From: Lachnospiraceae bacterium
GTDB taxonomy: Bacteria; Bacillota; Clostridia; Lachnospirales; Lachnospiraceae
DNA length: 64,000 nucleotides
Direction of reading: 5' to 3'
Assembly: GCA_017619615.1 (NCBI GenBank)
Contig: JAFZRY010000020.1
Span: 62,001-126,000 of the forward strand
Shown: piece by piece, positions 53,111-60,673 of the stretch
Position numbering within the stretch: the stretch's first letter is position 1
Layout of the letters: each line of letters begins with the position of its first letter
Translations under genes and position numbers: made by a program
The notes under the pieces: generated by a model
What the model saw: only the letters and a program-made list of their open reading frames with translations
What the model was told of the DNA's origin: nothing
The model's database searches: none

Positions 53111-53806
53111 ATGACGCAGGCAAAGATTTTAGTAGTTGACGACGAAGAACGCATGAGAAGCCTGATCCGGGATTTCCTGGTCCGGGAACGCTATACCGTC
53201 ATCGAGGCGGCGAACGGCGAGGAAGCCCTGGAGAAGTTTTTTGATACCAAGGACATCAGCCTGATCCTGCTGGACGTGATGATGCCCAAACTGGACGGCT
53301 GGCAGGTGCTGGCGGAGATCCGCCGCTACAGCAAGGTCCCGGTCATCATGCTCACCGCGCTGGGCGAGGACCGCGACGAGATCAAGGGCTTCGAACTCGA
53401 CGCGGACGAATACGTGACCAAGCCCTTCAGCCCGCGCGTCCTGATGGCCCGCGTGGCCGCGATCCTGCGCCGCCAGGAGGAGAGCAGCGCCGCGCCCCTC
53501 GTGATGGGCGGCCTGAAGCTGGACCGCGTCGCGCGCGAACTGACCGTGGACGGCAAGCCCGTGGATCTGTCCCTGAAGGAATACGAGCTGATGCAGTATT
53601 TCCTGGAAAACCCCGGCGTCGCCCTGTCCCGCGAATCCATCTTGAACCACGTATGGAATTATAATTACTACGGGGACGCCCGCACCATCGACACGCATGT
53701 AAAGAAGCTCCGCAGCAAACTCGGCCCGTACGGCGACCGCATCAAGACGCTGTGGGGCGTCGGCTACAAACTGGAAGCAGAGGCGCCGGACCATGAAGAA
53801 TCCTGA
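53111..53806 (+). CDS. OmpR/PhoB-family response regulator
   Basis: 231 aa from the ATG at 53111, which has AAAGGAGG upstream. The receiver domain has the acidic pocket VVDDEE, phospho-acceptor D55 in LILLDVMMP and Lys in VTKPFSP. The winged-helix DNA-binding domain closes the protein (SRESILNHVWNYNY, DTHVKKLRSKLG, GVGYKLE). The partner kinase gene overlaps it by 14 nt. The regulated genes cannot be told from context. Confidence 0.94.
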   Translation: MTQAKILVVDDEERMRSLIRDFLVRERYTVIEAANGEEALEKFFDTKDISLILLDVMMPKLDGWQVLAEIRRYSKVPVIMLTALGEDRDEIKGFELDADEYVTKPFSPRVLMARVAAILRRQEESSAAPLVMGGLKLDRVARELTVDGKPVDLSLKEYELMQYFLENPGVALSRESILNHVWNYNYYGDARTIDTHVKKLRSKLGPYGDRIKTLWGVGYKLEAEAPDHEES

Positions 53807-55295
53807 GGAAAACAGCGAAGCAAAGACCCGCCGCGGCCTGAGTTTCCGCGCGAAGAGCACCCTGATCTTCGTGGGTCTGTTCGCGCTGCTCATCGCCGCC
53901 CTCTGGCTGATCAACTCCATCTATCTGCAGAAATACTATTTGCGCCAGCAGCTGGCCCGCCTGGAGGACACGCGCCGGCAGGTGGAGGAGCTGGCGAAGG
54001 ACCCGGACAACGAGGACCTGGAGCTCCAGCTGACCCTGCAGTGTGAAAGCAGCGGCATCGCCGCCGTGCTCGCGCAGGAGAGCCGCCAGGGGTATTACCT
54101 GATCGTATTCACGGCCGGCGGCGAACGCGGCCCCTGGCAGATGTGGGGTCGGGAGAACGAACCGAACCGCCCGCAGACCGTATTTAAAAAAACGGAACAT
54201 TATGTCATCACGCAGGCGGCGGACCCCGTCACCCGCTCGGACAAAATAGAATGCACCGGTACGGTGACCGCGGACAGCGGGGAATACCTGTACCTGCTCT
54301 CGCTGCCCATGGCCCGCATCGAGGAAAGCGCGGAGATCTCCAACCGCTTCCTGCTGATGATCGGCGCGGGCATCCTGGCCCTCGGCGCGGTGCTGGTCTT
54401 CCTGTTCACGCGCCGCATGACGGAACCCATTCTCGTCCTGGACCGCCTGTCCCAGAAAATGGCGGACCTGGACTTTTCGGAGCGCTTTGAAGGCCGTTCC
54501 GGCGACGAGATCCAGACCCTGGGTGAGAACATCAACCACCTGTCCGACCGCCTGGAGACCACCATTTCGGACCTGACGCAGGCGAATCTGACGCTGGAAG
54601 AAGACGTGCGGGAGAAGGAAGAAGAGAACCGCCGCCGCACCGAACTGCTGGCGAATATCTCGCATGAACTTAAAACTCCTATCGCCCTGATCCAGGGCTA
54701 CGCCGAAGGCCTGCGCGACGGCATGTGCGAAGACGAGGACACCCGCACCCGCTACTCCGATATCATCCTGGACGAGGCGAACCGCATGAATCGCCTGGTC
54801 CGCCAGCTCCTGAGCCTGAACGAGATGGAATCCGGCGGCATGAGAGTGGACAAGACCGATCTGGACCTGAGCGTCCTCATCCGCGAAATGACCGCTCCCT
54901 ACCAGGTGAAGGCGGCGGAAAGCGGCGCCCGCCTGGAAGTGGACGTGCCGGAGCGCCTGCCCGTCGTTTCCGACGAGCTCCTGCTGGAGCAGATCCTGCA
55001 GAATTACCTCAGCAACGCTTTCCATTACGTGAAGGACGGCGGCCTGGTCCGCGTGAGCGCGGAGCCGCAGGAGGGCGGCGCGCTGATCTCCGTATACAAT
55101 GAAGGAGAGCCGATCCCGGAGGAGGCTCTCGAACAGGTCTGGAACAAGTTTTACAAAGTGGATAAGGCCCGCACCCGCACCTACGGCGGCAGCGGCATCG
55201 GCCTTTCCGTAGTGAAAGCCGCGGCGGAACTGCTCGGCGGCAGCTGCGGCGTCGAAAACCTCGACGGCGGCGTCTGCTTTACAGCCCGGATATAG
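53793..55295 (+). CDS. Sensor histidine kinase, two-transmembrane type
   Basis: 500 aa. Membrane helices at about residues 23-42 and 183-205 flank an extracytoplasmic sensor domain of roughly 140 residues. A HAMP domain follows (RRMTEPILVLDRLSQ), then the dimerisation helix with the phospho-acceptor H291 in SHELKTPIALIQGYAEG, and the HATPase with N box NYLSNAFHY and G box GGSGIGLSVVK. Pairs with the response regulator upstream. The stimulus is unknown. Its last 17 nt overlap the convergent gene on the other strand. Confidence 0.92.
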   Translation: MKNPEENSEAKTRRGLSFRAKSTLIFVGLFALLIAALWLINSIYLQKYYLRQQLARLEDTRRQVEELAKDPDNEDLELQLTLQCESSGIAAVLAQESRQGYYLIVFTAGGERGPWQMWGRENEPNRPQTVFKKTEHYVITQAADPVTRSDKIECTGTVTADSGEYLYLLSLPMARIEESAEISNRFLLMIGAGILALGAVLVFLFTRRMTEPILVLDRLSQKMADLDFSERFEGRSGDEIQTLGENINHLSDRLETTISDLTQANLTLEEDVREKEEENRRRTELLANISHELKTPIALIQGYAEGLRDGMCEDEDTRTRYSDIILDEANRMNRLVRQLLSLNEMESGGMRVDKTDLDLSVLIREMTAPYQVKAAESGARLEVDVPERLPVVSDELLLEQILQNYLSNAFHYVKDGGLVRVSAEPQEGGALISVYNEGEPIPEEALEQVWNKFYKVDKARTRTYGGSGIGLSVVKAAAELLGGSCGVENLDGGVCFTARI

Positions 55296-55749
55296 CGTCG
55301 CCCAGCCCCAGATCCTCCAGCAGCCGCAGAACCTGCTTATCCCACAGCGCCGCGGTCCCGGAGTGCGGCCGGAACGTTTTTTCACTGACTCCGGTGGTCA
55401 GCATCAGTTTTTCTTCCCGGTACCGGATATTCAGAAAGAGCAGCGGAAGCGCCTCCTCCGCCGGCTCCCCGCCCTGCGCGAGCAGGGCTTTTGTTTTATT
55501 TGAAGGATAAATCAGGGCGAGGAAAAAGCTCTTGGGAGGTACTTTGCCTTTGATCAGCTGGAACGCCAGAGGTTTGACCTGTTCCCAGCGGATGTAAGGG
55601 GCCGCGTCCTCCGCCGTCGCGCTCCCGTCGAAATCCGTGGTGAAGGACGTAACGAAGCGGCCTTCCGCGAGGAGGAAGTCATCGAAAGCGGGCTCCAGGA
55701 AAAGGAGGCGGGAGAAGTCGCGGATGGTTTTAACGTATAAGCCGAGCAT
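55279..55749 (-). CDS. DUF5721-like protein of unknown function
   Basis: 156 aa, no membrane segment. The pattern of an N-terminal VKTIRDFSRLLFLEPAFDDF, a phrase like VTSFTTDFDGSATAED and a central YIRWEQVKPLAFQLIKGK suggests the DUF5721 family found in Lachnospiraceae and relatives. Function unknown. GAGGT lies upstream of the ATG. It sits just after the tRNA terminator and its 3' end overlaps the kinase gene. Confidence 0.6.
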   Translation of the reverse strand: MLGLYVKTIRDFSRLLFLEPAFDDFLLAEGRFVTSFTTDFDGSATAEDAAPYIRWEQVKPLAFQLIKGKVPPKSFFLALIYPSNKTKALLAQGGEPAEEALPLLFLNIRYREEKLMLTTGVSEKTFRPHSGTAALWDKQVLRLLEDLGLGDAISGL

Positions 55750-55763
55750 AGATACCTCGCTGT

Positions 55764-55789
55764 AAAAAAACCGCGCTTCCGCGCGGTTT
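55764..55789 (-). terminator. Terminator of the tRNA operon
   Basis: AAACCGCGC pairs with GCGCGGTTT around a four-base loop; on the minus strand TTTTTTTA results. It lies eight bases past the tRNA-Gly 3' end. Confidence 0.9.
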
Positions 55790-55797
55790 TGTCAGGT

Positions 55798-55868
55798 AGC
55801 GGATAACGGGAATCGAACCCGCCTATCCAGCTTGGGAAGCTGGTGTTCTACCAATGAACTATATCCGC
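55798..55868 (-). tRNA. tRNA-Gly (anticodon CCC)
   Basis: On the minus strand the acceptor GCGGATA pairs with TATCCGC, the D arm has AGTTCATTGGTAGAAC, the anticodon stem CCAGC/GCTGG closes the loop TTCCCAA (anticodon CCC), and the T arm is CGGGTTCGATTCCCG. Discriminator T. CCA is not encoded (ACC follows). It reads GGG codons. Confidence 0.93.
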
Positions 55869-55876
55869 TGAACAGA

Positions 55877-55959
55877 TGCGGAAGAAGGGACTTGAACCCT
55901 CACGCTCGTCGAGCACATGATCCTTAGTCATGCCTGTCTGCCAGTTCCAGCACTTCCGC
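55877..55959 (-). tRNA. tRNA-Leu (anticodon AAG)
   Basis: Type II tRNA with a long variable arm (GTGCTCGACGAGC). Acceptor GCGGAAG pairs with CTTCCGC; anticodon stem CATGA/TCATG closes loop CTAAGGA, giving anticodon AAG for CUU/CUC after deamination to inosine. T arm GGGTTCAAGTCCC. Discriminator A; CCA not encoded. It is transcribed ahead of tRNA-Gly, eight bases apart. Confidence 0.9.
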
Positions 55960-55972
55960 CTGAACGTGAGAA

Positions 55973-56001
55973 AGTATATCACGAGTGGGGACGCGTTTCA
56001 A
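55973..56001 (-). promoter_or_regulatory. Promoter of the tRNA-Leu/tRNA-Gly operon
   Basis: On the minus strand TTGAAA (55996-56001), 17-nt spacer, TATACT (55973-55978), 13 nt before the mature tRNA-Leu. Confidence 0.8.
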
Positions 56002-56027
56002 GTGTTTTTTTCAAAAACCGGAGACTG

Positions 56028-56978
56028 CTATGCGGCGGCCTTCTTTTTGAACAGGCCGCCGCCCCACAGCGCCATCGCGGAGCCGATCAGGAACAGCACG
56101 ATGCCGATCGCCATGTTCAGGCCGATCTCCTCGTGCAGGAAAACCAGGGCGAAGACCGGCGCCAGCATGGGCTTCAGGAAGAAGACCACGGCGGCCTCGC
56201 GCGCGGAGGTGAGCTCCACGGCGATCATATGGAAGACGTTGCCGGCGCCCGTGACGATCACGCAGATGGCCAGCAGCGCGGGCACGACGGCCCAGGTCAG
56301 CTGCGGGATCAGCGGCACGTCCGCCAGCGGCGTGAGGCCGGCCTTCCGGAAAAATGCGGAGACCGCGGGGATATTGCCCAGCAGGATCAGCGCGGCAAGC
56401 TCCAGCGAACCTGCCAGCAGGCCTCCGCAGGTGATCACGATCCCACCCATCTCGGCGCTCCGCTTTTTCCCGACCACCACGTACAATCCGTAGAAGAAAG
56501 CGCTGAGCAGCGCCAGCAGGACCCCGACCGGATCCAGATGCTGCTCCCAGGGCCGGATGATCACGACCACCGCGGCGATCTCAAAGAACAGCGCGATGAA
56601 ATGGTTCGGGCCCAGCGGCTCCTTCAGCAGCAGGCCCGCCAGCAGCGTGGCAAACAGCGCGTTGCAGGAGAAGAGCACGGCGACCGCGGACGCCGGCGCC
56701 CGCTGCAGCGCGAGCTGATGGATGAACATGCCCAGCACCGCGAACAGCAGACCGACCAGCAGAAAGAACGCCAGATCGTTCCCTTTCAGCCGCCGTCCGT
56801 TCTTCTTCAGCGCATGCGCCGCGAACGGGATCAGAAACAGGCCGCCGCCCAGAAAGCGGATCGTCGTGATCTGCATCGGCAGGAAAATGCCGGAGACCGC
56901 TTTCAGGCTGAGCTCCACCGTGCTGAAAATGACGGCGGAGAGGATGATGAGGATATAGCCGATGGTTTTCTTGTTCAT
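56028..56978 (-). CDS. EamA/DMT-superfamily transporter
   Basis: 316 aa with ten predicted membrane helices in two five-helix halves, each an EamA repeat (N-terminal IGYILIILSAVIFSTVELSL; second half starting DPVGVLLALLSAFFYGLYVV). These proteins export or exchange small metabolites such as amino acids. Substrate unknown. GAAGG lies upstream of the ATG, and a 17-bp perfect dyad covers the -10 of its promoter, suggesting regulation. Confidence 0.88.
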   Translation of the reverse strand: MNKKTIGYILIILSAVIFSTVELSLKAVSGIFLPMQITTIRFLGGGLFLIPFAAHALKKNGRRLKGNDLAFFLLVGLLFAVLGMFIHQLALQRAPASAVAVLFSCNALFATLLAGLLLKEPLGPNHFIALFFEIAAVVVIIRPWEQHLDPVGVLLALLSAFFYGLYVVVGKKRSAEMGGIVITCGGLLAGSLELAALILLGNIPAVSAFFRKAGLTPLADVPLIPQLTWAVVPALLAICVIVTGAGNVFHMIAVELTSAREAAVVFFLKPMLAPVFALVFLHEEIGLNMAIGIVLFLIGSAMALWGGGLFKKKAAA

Positions 56979-57012
56979 GGGGCGGACCTTCAGTGCGTTT
57001 TCATAATGATTT

Positions 57013-57050
57013 GTATGATGAAATCATACCATATTGCGGAGAATAATCAA
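57013..57050 (-). promoter_or_regulatory. Promoter of the EamA gene with a 17-bp dyad over the -10
   Basis: On the minus strand TTGATT (57045-57050), 16-nt spacer and the extended -10 TGG-TATGAT (57023-57031). GTATGAT-GAA-ATCATAC (57013-57029) is a perfect inverted repeat covering the -10, a classical repressor position. Confidence 0.6.
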
Positions 57051-57059
57051 GACAAAAAT

Positions 57060-57087
57060 GGGATGGTAAGAAGCGTCCCCGTGTCAC
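57060..57087. repeat. 28-nt palindromic dispersed element, copy 3
   Basis: Four mismatches to copy 1, same orientation as copy 1. It lies between the divergent EamA and P-loop ATPase genes. Confidence 0.6.
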
Positions 57088-57092
57088 AAAAT

Positions 57093-57120
57093 GGGACGGA
57101 ATGAGCCGTCCGCGTGTCCC
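57093..57120. repeat. 28-nt palindromic dispersed element, copy 4
   Basis: Three mismatches to copy 1; arms GGGACGG and CCGTCC still pair. Tandem with copy 3, five bases apart. Confidence 0.6.
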
Positions 57121-57151
57121 GTTTCGGGCACAGGTAAAAGTCATTTTTTTG

Positions 57152-57180
57152 TTGACATTCCTACATTTTTTTGCTACGAT
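57152..57180 (+). promoter_or_regulatory. Promoter of the P-loop ATPase / 2-oxoacid oxidoreductase operon
   Basis: Perfect TTGACA (57152-57157), 17-nt spacer, TACGAT (57175-57180). An 80-nt leader follows, containing palindromes. Confidence 0.7.
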
Positions 57181-57193
57181 ACAGATAACATCA

Positions 57194-57219
57194 GACAACG
57201 GAAACACGTTGTCAGACAA
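57194..57219. promoter_or_regulatory. Candidate GntR/FadR-type operator in the operon leader
   Basis: TTGTC-A-GACAA (57209-57219) is a perfect palindrome and fits the FadR-subfamily consensus TNGTNNNACNA. It overlaps a second inverted repeat GACAACG-N6-CGTTGTC (57194-57213). Both sit just downstream of the expected transcription start, where a bound repressor would block elongation. A GntR/FadR regulator is encoded 5 kb downstream. Confidence 0.6.
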
Positions 57220-57267
57220 GTGGAACGTGCCGATCACGAATATACCGAGTTTTCCGGGAGGTTCATT

Positions 57268-57984
57268 GTGCGGGATTACTATGTGCTGCTGGGCGGCTTT
57301 GGCAGCGGAAAGAGCGAAATGGCGCTGAATTTGGCGTTGGAGAAGGCGGCGCAGGGCAGCTGCATGCTGGTCGACCTGGACGTGATCAATCCGTACTTCC
57401 GCGTCAGTGAACGGGAAGACATGTTGGACAAGGCGGGGGTGGAGCTGATCTCCCCGCCTTATTCCATGAAGAAAATCGAGATCATGTCGATCTCGCCCCG
57501 CGTCTACGCGGCGTTCACGCCGGGGGACGGGACCGTGATCTTCGACGTGGGCGGCGACCACGTCGGCGCGGCGGCGCTGGGCCAGTACAAGCCGAATTTC
57601 AGCCGCATCCCGCCGGAAAATCTGGAGATCCTGTTCATCGTCAATCCCATGCGGCCGGTGGCGGCGGATCTGCAGAGCGCCTGGTCGCTGATGGAGAAGG
57701 TGGAAGGTGTGTCCCGCCTGAGATTCACTGGGATCGTGAACAACGGCAACATGGCGGAGGAGAGCGATCTGAGCCATCTGCTGGCGGGGTACGACCTGGT
57801 GAAGGAACTGTCGGAAAAGACCGGCGTGCCGGTGTGGGGGACGTGCGGGCAGGAGAGGATCCTGAAGGAGTACGAGGCGTACGCGAAGGAGCACGGGCTG
57901 GAGGAGAAGTATATCGGGAAACTGTATCCCATTGAGATATTGATGCACAGGAGCTGGGCGAAGTATTTGAAGGAAGGGTTATAA
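57268..57984 (+). CDS. P-loop nucleotide-binding protein, MinD/CobQ-like
   Basis: 238 aa from the GTG at 57268, which has GGGAGG six bases upstream; an earlier in-frame ATG would cross the promoter. The N-terminus has Walker A GGFGSGKSE, then VDLDVINPYFRVSERED and a Walker B-like VIFDVGGDHVGA, typical of a MinD/ParA/CobQ-type ATPase. A role in maturation or regulation of the oxidoreductase encoded downstream is possible but unproven. Confidence 0.75.
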   Translation: MRDYYVLLGGFGSGKSEMALNLALEKAAQGSCMLVDLDVINPYFRVSEREDMLDKAGVELISPPYSMKKIEIMSISPRVYAAFTPGDGTVIFDVGGDHVGAAALGQYKPNFSRIPPENLEILFIVNPMRPVAADLQSAWSLMEKVEGVSRLRFTGIVNNGNMAEESDLSHLLAGYDLVKELSEKTGVPVWGTCGQERILKEYEAYAKEHGLEEKYIGKLYPIEILMHRSWAKYLKEGL

Positions 57985-57991
57985 AAGACCC

Positions 57992-58012
57992 GGGCCGATG
58001 AAACATCGGCCC
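57992..58012. repeat. Third copy of the GGGCCGATG hairpin
   Basis: Stem GGGCCGATG/CATCGGCCC with an AAA loop, identical over 21 bases to the terminator hairpin at 17717-17737. On the + strand no T-run follows, so readthrough into the ferredoxin gene is expected. Confidence 0.7.
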
Positions 58013-58111
58013 CTACGACAGGAGTGAAGCTGAATACGATAATAAGGGCTGTGTAACGGCCCTGATCATAAAGAATAATCATTATCGGAACCATATCAAG
58101 GAGGAATCAGT

Positions 58112-58318
58112 ATGAACAAGGTCACGATCTTAGAGGACTGGTGCAAGGGCTGCGGCCTGTGCGTGCGCGCCTGTCCCAAGGCGGTGCTGGCCATATCGAC
58201 CACGCATCTGAACAAGAAGGGGTACTACCCGGCGGAAGTGGCGAATCCGGAGGCGTGCATCGCCTGCGCGGCCTGCGCCCGCACCTGCCCGGATACCGCC
58301 ATCGAAATCGAAAAATAA
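58112..58318 (+). CDS. 4Fe-4S ferredoxin subunit of 2-oxoacid:ferredoxin oxidoreductase
   Basis: 68 aa with two cluster motifs, CKGCGLCVRACPK near the N-terminus and CIACAACARTCPD near the C-terminus. It is the delta (electron-transfer) subunit of the four-subunit VOR/KOR type, passing electrons from the TPP site to external ferredoxin. AAGGAGG precedes the ATG and the alpha-subunit gene follows after 11 nt. Confidence 0.92.
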   Translation: MNKVTILEDWCKGCGLCVRACPKAVLAISTTHLNKKGYYPAEVANPEACIACAACARTCPDTAIEIEK

Positions 58319-58329
58319 GGAGAAGGACT

Positions 58330-59397
58330 ATGGCAAAGAAACTGATGAAGGGATGCGAAGCCATCGCGGAAGCCGCCATCCAGGCGGGCTGCCGCTATTT
58401 CTTCGGGTATCCCATTACGCCCCAGAATGATATTCCGGAATATATGTCCCTGCGCCTGCCTCAGGTCGGGGGCTGCTTCCTGCAGGCGGAGAGCGAGCTG
58501 GCCGCCATCAACATGGTGTACGGCGCCGGCGGCGCGGGCGCCCGCGTTATGACCTCCTCCTCCAGCCCGGGCATCAGCTTAAAGCAGGAAGGCATTTCCA
58601 CCTGCGCGGCGGCTGAGATCCCCTGCGTCGTCGTGAACATGATGCGCGGCGGCCCCGGTCTGGGCAATATCCAGGCCTCCCAGGGCGACTATTTCCAGGC
58701 CGTCAAGGGCGGCGGCCACGGCGACTACCACCTGATCGTGTACGCCCCTTCCTCCATCCAGGAAGCCTGTGACATGATGCAGAAGGCCTTTGACGTGGCG
58801 GACCAGTACCGGACTCCCGTCATGATCCTTGCGGACGGCCTGATCGGCCAGATGATGGAGCCCGTGGAACTGAAGACGAACCCCGACCTGGTGCTTCCGG
58901 AGAAGCCGTGGGCGGCCACCGGCTATACGCCCGGCGGCAAGAAGCCCCGTTCCGTGCTGAACTCCCTGTATATCGAGACCGAAGACCTCGACCAGCTGCT
59001 GGAGCGCCTCTTCGCGCGCTACGCGGTGATCGAAGCCAACGAGCAGATGTGGGAGACCTACAATACCGAAGGCGCCGAGTACATCCTGTGCGCGTACGGC
59101 ACCGTGGCCCGCGTCTGCAAGGCCGCCATCCGCATCCTGGGCGAACAGGGCGTCAAGGCCGGCCTGGTCCGTCCCATCAGCCTGTGGCCCTTCCCGAGCA
59201 AAGCGGTGCATGACGCGATCGTGCAGGACAGCGTGAAGGAAGCCCTGACCGTGGAAGTCAGCTCCGGCCAGATGGTGGAGGACGTCCGCCTGGCCGTGAA
59301 CGGCGAAAGACCCGTGCAGTTCATGGGCAAGGCCGGCAGCTACATCCCGACGGCCGAAGAGATCGCGGAACGCATTTTACAGATGAGGAGGGGTTGA
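58330..59397 (+). CDS. vorB: 2-oxoacid:ferredoxin oxidoreductase, alpha subunit (VorB-like)
   Basis: 355 aa starting MAKKLMKGCEAIAEAAIQAG; longer in-frame starts would overlap the ferredoxin gene. FFGYPITPQNDIPEYM is the pyrimidine-binding signature of POR/VOR alpha subunits, and the C-terminal part holds the transketolase-like domain II. Together with the beta, gamma and delta genes it makes a full oxidoreductase converting 2-oxoacids and CoA to acyl-CoA, CO2 and reduced ferredoxin. Branched-chain specificity is inferred from subunit sizes and the neighbouring ilvE and CoA-transferase genes; 2-oxoglutarate is the main alternative. Confidence 0.85.
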   Translation: MAKKLMKGCEAIAEAAIQAGCRYFFGYPITPQNDIPEYMSLRLPQVGGCFLQAESELAAINMVYGAGGAGARVMTSSSSPGISLKQEGISTCAAAEIPCVVVNMMRGGPGLGNIQASQGDYFQAVKGGGHGDYHLIVYAPSSIQEACDMMQKAFDVADQYRTPVMILADGLIGQMMEPVELKTNPDLVLPEKPWAATGYTPGGKKPRSVLNSLYIETEDLDQLLERLFARYAVIEANEQMWETYNTEGAEYILCAYGTVARVCKAAIRILGEQGVKAGLVRPISLWPFPSKAVHDAIVQDSVKEALTVEVSSGQMVEDVRLAVNGERPVQFMGKAGSYIPTAEEIAERILQMRRG

Positions 59398-59400
59398 GAC

Positions 59401-60135
59401 ATGACAGTCGTATTCAAGAAAACGCCCGTGCTGCGGGACGTGCCGCTGCATTACTGCCCCGGCTGCGGCCACGGGATCGTGCACCGCATGGTGTCGGAAG
59501 TGATCGAAGAACTGGGCATCCAGGATAAGTGCGCCGGCGTCGCGCCGGTCGGATGCGCGGTGTTTGCCTATAACTATTTCGAAGTGGATATGTACGAAGC
59601 GGCGCACGGCCGCGCTCCGGCGGTGGCCACCGGCTTCAAGCGGGTCCACCCGGATCACTATATCTTCACGTACCAGGGCGACGGCGACCTGGCCTCCATC
59701 GGGACGGCCGAAATCGTGCATGCCGCCCACCGCGGCGAGAAGATCACCACGATCTTCATCAACAACGCCATTTACGGCATGACCGGCGGCCAGATGGCCC
59801 CCACCACGCTGGTCGGCCAGAAGACCACCACCAGCCCGCTGGGCCGCGACAAGGATCACTGCGGCGAGCCCATCCGCATGGCGGAGATGCTGGCCACCAT
59901 CAACGGCTCCGCTTTCATCGCCCGCTGCGCGCTGAACAGCACGCCGAACCTGATCAAGACCAAGGCGGCCATCAAGAAGGCGTTCGAGACGCAGATCGCC
60001 GGCAAGGGCTTCTCCATGGTGGAGATCCTGTCCCCCTGCCCGACCAACTGGGGCAAATCCCCGGCCGAGGCCATGGACTGGATCGCGGACGCCATGATCC
60101 CCTACTACCCGCTGGGGACCTTCAAGGAGGTATGA
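59401..60135 (+). CDS. vorA: 2-oxoacid:ferredoxin oxidoreductase, beta subunit (TPP-binding)
   Basis: 244 aa. The TPP/Mg site is [13 protein letters not shown] with the downstream [16 protein letters not shown]; the N-terminal [13 protein letters not shown] carries the cysteines seen in this family. Catalytic partner of the alpha subunit encoded four bases upstream. GAGGAGGGG precedes the ATG. The symbol follows common use for this subunit and is tentative. Confidence 0.86.
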   Translation: MTVVFKKTPVLRDVPLHYCPGCGHGIVHRMVSEVIEELGIQDKCAGVAPVGCAVFAYNYFEVDMYEAAHGRAPAVATGFKRVHPDHYIFTYQGDGDLASIGTAEIVHAAHRGEKITTIFINNAIYGMTGGQMAPTTLVGQKTTTSPLGRDKDHCGEPIRMAEMLATINGSAFIARCALNSTPNLIKTKAAIKKAFETQIAGKGFSMVEILSPCPTNWGKSPAEAMDWIADAMIPYYPLGTFKEV

Positions 60136-60136
60136 C

Positions 60137-60673
60137 ATGGTAGAGAGAAACTTATTCGCAGGCTTCGGCGGACAGGGCGTGCTGCTGATGGGACAGCTGC
60201 TGGCGCAGGCCGGCATGATGGAAGGCAAGAACACCACGTGGGTCCCTTCCTACGGCCCGGAAATGCGCGGCGGCACCGCGAACTGCAGCGTGACGCTGTC
60301 GGACCAGGAGATCGATTCCCCGTTAGTGACTGTCCCCACGGCGCTGGTGGCCATGAACCGCCCGTCCCTGGAAAAATTCGAGAAGACCGTCGCCCCCGGC
60401 GGCAGCATCTTCGTCAACAGCTCCATCGTGGACATCAAAGTGCAGCGCACCGACGTGAACGCGTACTACGTGCCCTGCAATGAGATCGCCGCGGAACTCG
60501 GCAACGACAAGGTCGCCAACATGATCATGCTGGGCGCCTACCTGGGCAAGTCCAAATGCGTGGAGATCGAAACGATCCTGGACGCGCTGCTGGAGAAGCT
60601 CGGCCAGAAGAAAGCCAAACTCATCCCGCTGAACCGGGAAGCGCTGTTAAAAGGCGCGGAGTGCGTGAAATAA
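60137..60673 (+). CDS. vorC: 2-oxoacid:ferredoxin oxidoreductase, gamma subunit
   Basis: 178 aa. LFAGFGGQGVLLMGQLLAQAG at the N-terminus and WVPSYGPEMRGGTANC are hallmarks of the gamma subunit, which contributes to CoA binding. The start lies one base after the beta-subunit stop with AAGGAGG upstream. The TAATG at its end couples it to the CoA-transferase gene. Symbol tentative. Confidence 0.86.
   Translation: MVERNLFAGFGGQGVLLMGQLLAQAGMMEGKNTTWVPSYGPEMRGGTANCSVTLSDQEIDSPLVTVPTALVAMNRPSLEKFEKTVAPGGSIFVNSSIVDIKVQRTDVNAYYVPCNEIAAELGNDKVANMIMLGAYLGKSKCVEIETILDALLEKLGQKKAKLIPLNREALLKGAECVK

Noticed and set aside
55760..55960. A longer tRNA cluster or attachment site at the two tRNA genes
   Set aside because: Only Gly and Leu tRNAs fold properly, a terminator follows directly, and neither tRNA 3' end is duplicated nearby or flanked by an integrase gene.
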